DNA from: CAYSZB01 sp964435475
GTDB lineage: Bacteria > Chloroflexota > Anaerolineae > Anaerolineales > Anaerolineaceae
Assembly: GCA_964435475.1 (NCBI GenBank)
Contig: CAYSZB010000065.1
Span: forward strand, 1 to 11,484
Direction: 5' to 3'
Length of the DNA stretch: 11,484 nucleotides
Position 1 is the first letter of the stretch. Each line of letters begins with the position of its first letter. The position numbers were made by a program, and so were the translations under genes. Of this stretch, positions 6,216 through 11,484 are shown piece after piece. The notes beneath the pieces are model-generated. The model worked only from the letters and a program-made list of their open reading frames with translations. It was not told the DNA's origin and did no database searches.

Positions 6216-6830
6216 ATGATATTGAAGTCCTGGCTGTCCCAGTTTCACTTCAACAAGAAAGTGGTCATTGCCACCATTGTGGTTACCACCCTGATCATGA
6301 TCGACCACTACTTCAGGCTGACCCCGGTCAAGGAGTTGGACAGGCTGATCCTTTACCTTTTCATCCCCGTCGCGGTCATTGTCCTGGTCTTCCGTGACCC
6401 ACTGCGCGATTATGGCGTGGGTCTGGGCAACTGGCGCTTCGGCCTGCTCATCACGCTGGGCTCCATCTTGATCCTGACGCCCATCCTGTGGTGGGCAATG
6501 CGTTTCTCACCCGCCATGCAGAATTATTACGATCTCCCGATCAACAGTGATTCGCTGATCCTTTCAGCACTCGAGCTTTTGGGCTGGGAATTTGTGTTCC
6601 GCGGCTTCCTGCTTTTCGCCTATTTCCAGGTATTGGGGGATGATGCTCTATGGTTACAGGCGGTGCCTTTTGCCCTGGCGCACCTCGGAAAACCCCCGCT
6701 GGAGACATTAAGCACCCTGTTTGGCGGTTTCCTGTTTGGGCTCGTCGCATTAAAGACCCGCTCATTCATTTATCCCTTCCTGATCCACTTCTTTGTGTCC
6801 TTCCTGGTGACCTTTTTTGCCATGCAATGA
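6216..6830 (+). CDS. CPBP family intramembrane protease homologue
   Basis: A 204-residue integral membrane protein with about six hydrophobic segments. It carries the three signature regions of the CPBP (CAAX protease and bacteriocin-processing, Abi) family: a Glu/Arg motif GWEFVFRG with Glu125 and Arg129, an F-x-x-x-H motif FALAH with Phe152 and His156, and a third His, His191, in the last helix. The usual motif is E-E-x-x-x-R; here the first Glu is Trp, a variant I believe occurs in some members, and the second Glu, generally regarded as catalytic, is kept. In eukaryotes Rce1 removes C-terminal tripeptides from prenylated proteins; most bacterial members have unknown substrates. No Shine-Dalgarno sequence precedes the ATG. 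The MgtC gene follows after 36 bp but has its own promoter. Confidence 0.88.
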   Translation: MILKSWLSQFHFNKKVVIATIVVTTLIMIDHYFRLTPVKELDRLILYLFIPVAVIVLVFRDPLRDYGVGLGNWRFGLLITLGSILILTPILWWAMRFSPAMQNYYDLPINSDSLILSALELLGWEFVFRGFLLFAYFQVLGDDALWLQAVPFALAHLGKPPLETLSTLFGGFLFGLVALKTRSFIYPFLIHFFVSFLVTFFAMQ

Positions 6831-6846
6831 AGAGTTAAGTTATAAT
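6817..6846 (+). promoter_or_regulatory. Sigma-70-type promoter for the MgtC gene
   Basis: -35 TTGCCA (6817-6822, five of six consensus) and -10 TATAAT (6841-6846, perfect) are separated by 18 bases. The -35 lies inside the end of the CPBP gene. Predicted transcription start is near 6853, so the leader is only about 14 nt and begins with the ribosome-binding site AAAAGG (6853-6858). Confidence 0.65.
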
Positions 6847-6866
6847 TAAATGAAAAGGTTTCCGAT

Positions 6867-7520
6867 ATGATTTCAGAAATTCAGATCATCCTTCGCCTGC
6901 TGGTTGCAGCCGGTTTGGGCGCCATTATCGGTTTGGAGCGCGAACGCGACAACCAGCCCGCCGGCCTGCGTACACACATGATCCTGGTGGTTGGTTCCGC
7001 CCTGGCCATGGTCCTGTCGATCAACATCGCCGTACAGTTTGATGGTGACCCGGCCCGCCTGGCAGCCCAGGTCATCTCGGGCATCGGCTTTTTGGGCGCC
7101 GGCGCCATCCTGCGCTATGGCTTCAACGTCAAGGGGCTGACCACAGCCACCACCCTCTGGTCGATGGCCATCGTTGGGCTGGGGGTGGGCTATGGTTATT
7201 ACCTGATCGGCGTGGTTACCACGGGCCTTATGCTGCTTACCCTGACCCTGCTGAACGTTCTTGAGAAGAAATTCATCCGCACCAGCGTACCGCGGACATT
7301 TGTCATCCAGGCGGTGGATCGACCGGGGATCGTCAAGGAGGTCCGCAAGGTGATCTCGCGCCTGTCTGAAAAGATCATCACCTTCACCATCCAGAAGAAC
7401 ATCAAGAACAAGCGTCTGCGCTTCTCGATCGCCGCCCATGTCAAGGTGGGTGAAAAAATGGAAAACCTGACCGAAGCGATCAGTGCCATCGAAGGTGTGC
7501 GCGGATTGAAGATTGAATAG
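6867..7520 (+). CDS. MgtC/SapB family membrane protein with C-terminal ACT-like domain
   Basis: A 217-residue inner-membrane protein. The N-terminal part (about 1-135) has four hydrophobic segments and the family signatures GAIIGLERERDNQPAGLRTH (18-37), GSALAM (43-48), GIGFLGAGAI (72-81) and GLTTATTLW (90-98). The C-terminal cytosolic part (about 143-217), with VDRPGIVKEV, looks like an ACT-type regulatory fold, as in MgtC proteins. MgtC was first described beside the MgtB Mg transporter in Salmonella, where it aids survival at low Mg and in macrophages and lowers F-ATPase activity; free-living bacteria carry many relatives with unclear roles. No Mg transporter gene is next to it here, so a role in Mg or membrane-energy homeostasis is inferred from family only. 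AAAAGG eight bases before the ATG supports the start. A terminator follows. Confidence 0.93.
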   Translation: MISEIQIILRLLVAAGLGAIIGLERERDNQPAGLRTHMILVVGSALAMVLSINIAVQFDGDPARLAAQVISGIGFLGAGAILRYGFNVKGLTTATTLWSMAIVGLGVGYGYYLIGVVTTGLMLLTLTLLNVLEKKFIRTSVPRTFVIQAVDRPGIVKEVRKVISRLSEKIITFTIQKNIKNKRLRFSIAAHVKVGEKMENLTEAISAIEGVRGLKIE

Positions 7521-7538
7521 AGCTTATTAATCCCAATG

Positions 7539-7580
7539 AACGCCCCCGGTTTGGCAACAACCTGCGGGCGTTTTTATTTT
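7539..7580 (+). terminator. Intrinsic terminator after the MgtC gene
   Basis: Outer arms AACGCCC (7539-7545) and GGGCGTT (7566-7572) pair over 7 bp. An inner GGTT/AACC pairing lies beyond a small internal loop, and a T-rich tail TTTTTATTTT (7571-7580) follows. It separates the MgtC gene from the five-gene set downstream. Confidence 0.82.
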
Positions 7581-7584
7581 GAAG

Positions 7585-7590
7585 TATACT
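7585..7590 (+). promoter_or_regulatory. -10 box TATACT just before the start codon at 7601
   Basis: TATACT (five of six consensus) lies ten bases before the ATG, directly behind the MgtC terminator. No -35 at proper spacing is apparent. The ATG is preceded by TTTTTACACA, with no ribosome-binding site, so transcription starting near 7597-7601 would again give a leaderless mRNA. This would be the promoter of the downstream operon. Confidence 0.4.
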
Positions 7591-7600
7591 TTTTTACACA

Positions 7601-9229
7601 ATGCCTGAACTCATTCATCGCCTCTTTGGAGAGGACAGTGGCTTTCTAAATATCGTAGCCGACCAGTGGGCGGTTGAACTGCCGCCAGCCAGGTCGCGGG
7701 ACAGGCTGCCCCAGCTGGTCTCCCGCCTGCTGGACCGCGACCTGTTCCTTGAGATCGTGCAGAGCCTGCCGCAGGAGGCAAAGGCTGCGCTGACTGCCCT
7801 CAAAAGGCGCAATGGCAGCATGCCCTGGCTGATTTTCACCCGCCAGTTTGGTGAGCTGCGCATCATGGGTCCGGGCAAGCGTGAACGGCTCAAGCCCTAC
7901 CTGCAGCCGGTATCAGCCTGTGAAACGCTGTGGTACCGGGCACTCATCGGGCGCGATTTCCTGGAAGTGGATGGTAATATCATCGAATGTGCCTACATAC
8001 CGGGTGAGTTCCTTGCCTGGTTGCCCACACCGCCGCCCGCACTGCAACTTTCGCTGGGCGAGCGGGTCAGCCTGGAGGATAATGCCATCATCCACCCGGC
8101 GACAGATGCCATTTTGGATATGTCCTGCACGCTCCTGGCCAGCCTGCGCCTGGCACAGCCCAATGCGATCCGCGACCTGGCGCAGTGGCAGCCTTCATTG
8201 AAGGAATTGATGGCCTTGATGCATGACTTGAAAATGATCGACAGCCAGCAGCTGCCCAACCAGGATGTGGCACGCCCGTTTTTGTCCTCGACCCGCAGTG
8301 AGGCACTGCACTTTTTGGCGCAGGGTTGGCTGAAAAGTAAGAATTACAACGACCTGGCACTTGTGCCGTCGATCAGCCTGGACGCCAAAATTAAAAATGA
8401 CCCGCTTTTGCCCCGCCAGGCTCTTTTGGACTGGCTTAAACGCATCCCCGGAGGTGAGTGGTGGTCGATCGATGCCCTGGTGCGTGCTTTCCATGCCCAG
8501 CAGCCGGATTTTTTGCGCCCGGATGGCAATTATGACAGCTGGATGGTGCGCTCGAGCCTGACCGAGGAACCGCTGCAGGGCTTTTCGGCCTGGTATGCCG
8601 TGGAAGGCGCCCTGCTGCGCTACCTGCTGGTTGGACCGCTGCACTGGTTGGGTTATCTCGACCTGGCAGGCATGCCCTATGATGAAAAACCGGTTGCCTT
8701 CAGGCTTTCTGCCTGGTTCAATGACCTGGCAGCAGGCAAAGTGCCCGACCTGGGCGAGGAGATCGGCGAGCCGATCGTGGTCAATTCCGGGGGCACGCTC
8801 AGCATGACCAACCGCACACCGCGCTTCGCCCGCTACATGCTCTCGCGCTTCTGCACCTGGGAAGGTGCACCCGCAGGGGTCTATGCCTACCGCCTGACGC
8901 CTGCATCGCTCAAGGCTGCCCGTGAGCAGGGGCTTACCGCCAGCCACCTGGTCAGCCTGCTGCGGCGCTATGCCAAAAGTGACCTCCCGCCCAGCCTGAT
9001 CAAGGCGATCAACCGTTGGGACGAGGTGGGGGGCGAGGTGCGCGCCGAGAGGGTCAGCATGCTCCGGGTCAGCCGGGCGGAAATACTCGAAGAGTTGCGC
9101 AACTCACCAGCCGCACGCTTCCTCGGCGAACCGCTGGGACCGCTGACAGTGATCGTGCCGGAAGATGCACTGGAAAAAGTGATGGCAGCGCTTGCCAGGA
9201 TGGGATATCTTTCCGATGTCAACTTCTGA
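7601..9229 (+). CDS. Helicase-associated protein with XPB/Ssl2 N-terminal-like domain
   Basis: A 542-residue cytoplasmic protein. The C-terminal part (about 390-540) resembles the XPB/Ssl2 helicase N-terminal-type domain: IVVNSGGTLSM (392-402), YAYRLTPASLKAAREQG (428-444), a helical segment ending AKSDLPPSLIKAINRWDE (458-475) and a final IVPEDALEKVMAALARMGY (518-536). The N-terminal 380 residues are alpha-helical, with winged-helix-like stretches such as GEWWSIDALVRAF (285-297) and LHWLGYLDLAG (347-357). Proteins of this build occur in Actinobacteria and Chloroflexi; function is not established, though DNA repair or transcription is often supposed. No Walker A or DEAD-box motif is present and no helicase gene is adjacent. 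No Shine-Dalgarno sequence precedes the ATG. It appears to be the first gene of a five-gene operon; the next gene overlaps its end. Confidence 0.8.
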   Translation: MPELIHRLFGEDSGFLNIVADQWAVELPPARSRDRLPQLVSRLLDRDLFLEIVQSLPQEAKAALTALKRRNGSMPWLIFTRQFGELRIMGPGKRERLKPYLQPVSACETLWYRALIGRDFLEVDGNIIECAYIPGEFLAWLPTPPPALQLSLGERVSLEDNAIIHPATDAILDMSCTLLASLRLAQPNAIRDLAQWQPSLKELMALMHDLKMIDSQQLPNQDVARPFLSSTRSEALHFLAQGWLKSKNYNDLALVPSISLDAKIKNDPLLPRQALLDWLKRIPGGEWWSIDALVRAFHAQQPDFLRPDGNYDSWMVRSSLTEEPLQGFSAWYAVEGALLRYLLVGPLHWLGYLDLAGMPYDEKPVAFRLSAWFNDLAAGKVPDLGEEIGEPIVVNSGGTLSMTNRTPRFARYMLSRFCTWEGAPAGVYAYRLTPASLKAAREQGLTASHLVSLLRRYAKSDLPPSLIKAINRWDEVGGEVRAERVSMLRVSRAEILEELRNSPAARFLGEPLGPLTVIVPEDALEKVMAALARMGYLSDVNF

Positions 9230-9698
9230 TATGAGCATTGCTGAGCGCAAGCCCTCCAGGCCTTTCCTGCTGAGGGTGGTTGGGCTGATTCTGCTTGCCA
9301 TTTTCATGATCGCAATCTACCGCTTCACTGCTGCCCTGACCAGGCCGCAGTTGTTTGACCTTGCAGGGCTGCCGGGTGGACTGCGCATTTACCTGGCGGG
9401 CAGCGCTTTAGCCTGGGCGCTGGTCTGCCTGCCGGCGATAATCGGTCTGTGGCTGCGCAAGCCCTGGTCGGGCAAGGCTACCTGGGCGGCTGCTCTCTTT
9501 TACCTGGTCAGCTACTGGTCGGAACGCATCTTCCTGTGGCAGCCGGACCAGAACCGCCAGACCTGGCTCTTTTATGCCATCCTGTCCGTGCTGTGGGTCG
9601 CATTGAACCTTTTAACTTTCAGGCTGCGTTCCACGAAGCGCTTCTTAAAACTGGATTTCGACCAATTCCCGAAAGGAATACCTGATGAGCGACCTTGA
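9216..9698 (+). CDS. Small four-helix membrane protein of unknown function
   Basis: About 160 residues with four hydrophobic segments at roughly 19-39, 57-79, 86-103 and 116-135. A basic cytosolic-type loop (RLRSTKR) and a short charged tail follow the last segment. I do not recognise the family. The start is uncertain: ATG 9216 overlaps the previous gene by 14 bases, ATG 9231 begins one base after its stop codon and would give 155 residues, and a TTG at 9192 is less likely. None has a good ribosome-binding site, so translation is probably coupled to the upstream gene. Its own end overlaps the start of the CYTH gene by 14 bases, which supports it as a real operon member. Confidence 0.7.
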   Translation: MSTSDMSIAERKPSRPFLLRVVGLILLAIFMIAIYRFTAALTRPQLFDLAGLPGGLRIYLAGSALAWALVCLPAIIGLWLRKPWSGKATWAAALFYLVSYWSERIFLWQPDQNRQTWLFYAILSVLWVALNLLTFRLRSTKRFLKLDFDQFPKGIPDERP

Positions 9699-10299
9699 AA
9701 CCGAAGTGAAATTCAACCTCTCCAACCCCCAAGCCTACCTGTCACGGGTGATATCACTGGGGGGAAAGCTGGTCCAACCGCGCATGCATGAACGCAATAT
9801 TCGTTTTGACCTGGCGGATCATTCGCTGAGTGCTGCCGGGCGGGTGCTGCGCCTGCGGCAGGATGCAGAAGTGCACCTGACCTACAAGGATTCGGGCCGC
9901 CTGGTGGATGGGGTGCTCACCCGGCGTGAGATCGAGTTCAAAGCCGACGACTTTGAAACCGCCAAAAGGTTCCTGGAGGCACTCGATTACCAGCAATATG
10001 CCTCGTATGAAAAATACCGCCAGTCCTATGAACTGGCTGACCTGTTGATCACGCTGGATGAACTGCCCTACGGCACCTTCACAGAGATAGAAGGCGAACC
10101 GGCCAGTATGATCCAGGTATTGGCGGGAAAACTGGGCCTGGATTGGTCGAAGCGCATTAACATGAGCTACCTGGTGCTGTTCGAGATCATGAAGAAGAAC
10201 CTGGGTCTTGAGGGCAGTGCCCTGACCTTTGAAGCGCTGGCAGGGTTAAGCATTAAACCACAAAACCTGGGTGTCAGCCCGGCAGACACGGAGGCATGA
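9685..10299 (+). CDS. CYTH domain protein (class IV adenylate cyclase / thiamine-triphosphatase-like)
   Basis: A 204-residue cytoplasmic protein of the CYTH superfamily, whose members bind triphosphate or polyphosphate substrates with divalent metal inside a beta-barrel tunnel. The hallmark E-x-E-x-K motif is Glu5-Thr-Glu7-Val-Lys9. Further charged tunnel residues are seen in RVLRLRQD (53-60), LTYKDS (65-70), RREIEF (80-85), YEKYRQSYEL (108-117), TLDELPYG (123-130) and TEIEGEP (133-139). The build is closest to the CyaB-like branch (class IV adenylate cyclase), but many such bacterial proteins are tripolyphosphatases or other triphosphate hydrolases; sequence alone does not decide. The tail after about 175 may be an add-on. 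GAAAGGA at 9671-9677 sets the start. The stop abuts the Nudix start codon. Confidence 0.88.
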   Translation: MSDLETEVKFNLSNPQAYLSRVISLGGKLVQPRMHERNIRFDLADHSLSAAGRVLRLRQDAEVHLTYKDSGRLVDGVLTRREIEFKADDFETAKRFLEALDYQQYASYEKYRQSYELADLLITLDELPYGTFTEIEGEPASMIQVLAGKLGLDWSKRINMSYLVLFEIMKKNLGLEGSALTFEALAGLSIKPQNLGVSPADTEA

Positions 10300-10854
10300 A
10301 TGAAAGCCTGGAAAACACTATCAAAAGAAGTCATTCTCTCACGCAAGCCCTACCTGGAGGTGGAAAATCATCACGTCCAGCTGCCTGATGGCCGTGTGAT
10401 CGACCACTGGACCTGGATCCACACGCCCGATTTTGTCCTGGTGGCAGCCATTACCAAAGATGACCGCCTGGTGTGCCTGCGGCAGACCAAGTATGCTGTC
10501 AATGGGATCACCCTGGCGACCCCGGGTGGTTATATTGAGGATGGGGAAGCGCCGCTGGAGGCTGCCAAACGGGAACTGCGCGAAGAAGCGGGCTTTTCCG
10601 CAGAACACTGGGAGGATTTTGGCACCTACGTGGTCGATGGCAACCGCGGCAACGGGCATGGCCATTTTTTCGTAGCCCATGGGGCATACCCTATCGAGAA
10701 GAGCGCTTCGGATGACCTGGAGGAACAGGAATTACTGCTCCTGGACCGTGCAGCAGTGGAGCAGGCTTTGTGGAATGGTAAATTCAAGATGATCGCCAGC
10801 CAAACTCTGGTGGCGATGGTTCTGCTAAGATGGGGGAAGCCTGGTAAAAAGTAA
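10300..10854 (+). CDS. Nudix hydrolase, ADP-ribose pyrophosphatase-like
   Basis: A 184-residue cytoplasmic enzyme with a perfect Nudix box at residues 77-99 (G-x5-E-x7-R-E-U-x-E-E-x-G-U; Gly77, Glu83, Arg91, Glu92, Glu95, Glu96, Gly98). The two Glu of REEAG bind Mg. Nudix enzymes cleave nucleoside diphosphates linked to another group. The N-terminal strand pattern (WKTLSKEVILSRKPYLEVE) and the long beta section before the box resemble ADP-ribose and nucleotide-sugar pyrophosphatases. After the box, GNRGNGHGHFFVA (114-126) marks the subfamily. Exact substrate is open. The ATG follows the CYTH stop codon with no gap and has GGAGG at 10290-10294, within the CYTH end, so the two genes are translationally coupled. 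The acetyltransferase gene starts nine bases downstream. Confidence 0.93.
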   Translation: MKAWKTLSKEVILSRKPYLEVENHHVQLPDGRVIDHWTWIHTPDFVLVAAITKDDRLVCLRQTKYAVNGITLATPGGYIEDGEAPLEAAKRELREEAGFSAEHWEDFGTYVVDGNRGNGHGHFFVAHGAYPIEKSASDDLEEQELLLLDRAAVEQALWNGKFKMIASQTLVAMVLLRWGKPGKK

Positions 10855-10863
10855 AAGGAAATA

Positions 10864-11376
10864 ATGGAAATGGTCGACAGTTCAACTACCTCCGATATTC
10901 ACTTTATGCGCATCACGGCCACCACGATGAATGCGGTCTGTGACCTCAGCAAGACGCTTTCACCCGCCCATCGCAGGATGGTGGCGGATAATGTGCGCTC
11001 GATCGCCGAGGCACATTTCTCACCCAGCGCCTGGATGCGTGCGATCTATGCCGATGACACCCCTATTGGCTTTATCATGACGCATACCGGCTCGGATTAC
11101 GAGGATGGCATTGACTGCCCCGGGGTCTTTTTGTGGCGCTTCATGATCGCCGAACCCTACCAGGGCAAGGGGTATGGGCGTAAAGCGCTTAAAAAGCTCA
11201 TCGGGCACCTCAAAGCCATGGGCATCCCGCTGCTTTACACCAGTTGCGGGCAGGGGGAGGGCAGCCCGGAAGGTTTCTACTGCAAACTGGGTTTCACAGC
11301 CACCGGTGAGACCTATGACGACGAGATTGAACTGGTGTTAAAGCTGGCAGATTACCCTTTGACACCGCGGCAGTAA
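10864..11376 (+). CDS. GNAT family N-acetyltransferase (diamine/spermidine acetyltransferase-like)
   Basis: A 170-residue cytoplasmic enzyme of the GNAT superfamily, which moves an acetyl group from acetyl-CoA to an amine. The acetyl-CoA-binding motif Q-x-x-G-x-G-R is seen as Gln100-GKGYG-Arg106, preceded by the strand LWRFMIAEPY. The late motif GEGSPEGFYCKLGF (131-144) is typical of polyamine acetyltransferase-like members. A substrate-recognition motif cannot be confirmed, so polyamine is a suggestion. AAAGGA at 10854-10859 serves ATG 10864 (spacing four) or the second ATG at 10870 (spacing ten); the second spacing is also good, so the protein may begin two residues later. It is the last gene of the five-gene set; a gene on the other strand ends 35 bp beyond. 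Confidence 0.92.
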   Translation: MEMVDSSTTSDIHFMRITATTMNAVCDLSKTLSPAHRRMVADNVRSIAEAHFSPSAWMRAIYADDTPIGFIMTHTGSDYEDGIDCPGVFLWRFMIAEPYQGKGYGRKALKKLIGHLKAMGIPLLYTSCGQGEGSPEGFYCKLGFTATGETYDDEIELVLKLADYPLTPRQ

Positions 11377-11390
11377 ATCAATAACCGTTT

Positions 11391-11420
11391 GTGCAGTGCT
11401 CTGTCTGCCTGTTACTGCAC
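11391..11420. repeat. Inverted repeat between converging genes
   Basis: GTGCAGT (11391-11397) and ACTGCAC (11414-11420) form a perfect 7-bp stem with a 16-nt loop. It lies between the acetyltransferase stop and the stop of the - strand gene, where a two-way terminator would be expected, but neither side has a T-run. The role is uncertain. Confidence 0.3.
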
Positions 11421-11484
11421 GCCCAGGGTCTTGAGCGCCTCCAGGACCAGGAAAACAGGCCACACAATGCTCTTCAAAAAGCCC
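11412..11484 (-). CDS. Partial C-terminal end of a - strand gene
   Basis: Reading the - strand from the window edge gives 23 codons and a TAA stop (complement of 11412-11414). The peptide contains FLKSIVWPVFLVLEAL, a hydrophobic helix ending in a short polar tail. This looks like the end of a small membrane or membrane-associated protein. Only the tail is present, so the family cannot be named. The short length means an open frame by chance cannot be excluded. Confidence 0.45.
   Translation of the reverse strand, partial: GFLKSIVWPVFLVLEALKTLGVQ

Noticed and set aside
8195..8947. 250-codon open frame on the - strand
   Set aside because: It is antisense to the helicase-associated gene, shows no recognisable domain and has no start signal.
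9192..9215. TTG start for the four-helix membrane protein
   Set aside because: It adds residues inside the upstream gene with no ribosome-binding site; ATG 9216 or 9231 is more plausible.
1..11376. A new defence or biosynthetic system
   Set aside because: The genes are mostly widespread housekeeping or accessory families separated by terminators. No nuclease, toxin-antitoxin pair, helicase motor or biosynthetic core enzyme is present.
1..11484. CRISPR array, tRNA or rRNA gene, insertion sequence, prophage or integrase
   Set aside because: No regularly spaced repeats, tRNA-like cloverleaf, conserved rRNA stretch or transposase/integrase protein was seen on either strand.

Overview
The window reads as a stretch of a bacterial chromosome, most likely an uncultivated Chloroflexota (Anaerolineae-like) genome recovered from a metagenome. 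This lineage call is an inference from gene content (several lipoproteins with no recognisable family, a stand-alone XPB/Ssl2-type helicase-associated protein, a phosphatase with a membrane tail, and DegV, MgtC, CYTH and Nudix genes). It also rests on the sense-strand bias and the 100-N scaffold gap at 4480-4579. No marker gene in the window settles the lineage. All complete genes lie on the + strand; one partial gene end is visible on the - strand at the right edge.

Left part (1-2390): two adjacent secreted lipoprotein genes share an almost identical ribosome-binding site and signal-peptide block but have different mature parts. The second carries a cysteine-rich segment built from repeated C-x10/11-C units. 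Next come a DegV-family fatty-acid-binding protein (2541-3404) and a strong intrinsic terminator. After these lies a membrane-anchored alkaline-phosphatase-superfamily enzyme that is interrupted by the assembly gap and ends in four membrane segments (3524-5017). A third lipoprotein follows (5119-6111); its upstream region has a TATAAT box between two 16-nt direct repeats.

Middle (6112-7600): an intrinsic terminator, a CPBP-type membrane protease homologue (6216-6830) whose start codon lies so close to a TATAAT box that its mRNA may be leaderless, an MgtC/SapB membrane protein with its own good promoter (6867-7520), and another terminator.

Right part (7601-11376): a compact five-gene set, probably one operon: an XPB/Ssl2-type helicase-associated protein without a helicase motor, a four-helix membrane protein, a CYTH phosphohydrolase/cyclase-like protein, a Nudix hydrolase of the ADP-ribose pyrophosphatase type, and a GNAT acetyltransferase. 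Overlapping or abutting ends suggest translational coupling. A shared pathway is not evident, although CYTH and Nudix proteins both act on phosphorylated or nucleotide substrates.

I saw no tRNA, rRNA, CRISPR array, transposase or phage gene. No clearly new multi-gene system is evident. The most unusual items are the cysteine-repeat lipoprotein, the duplicated signal-peptide block, the repeat-flanked promoter and the possible leaderless starts.
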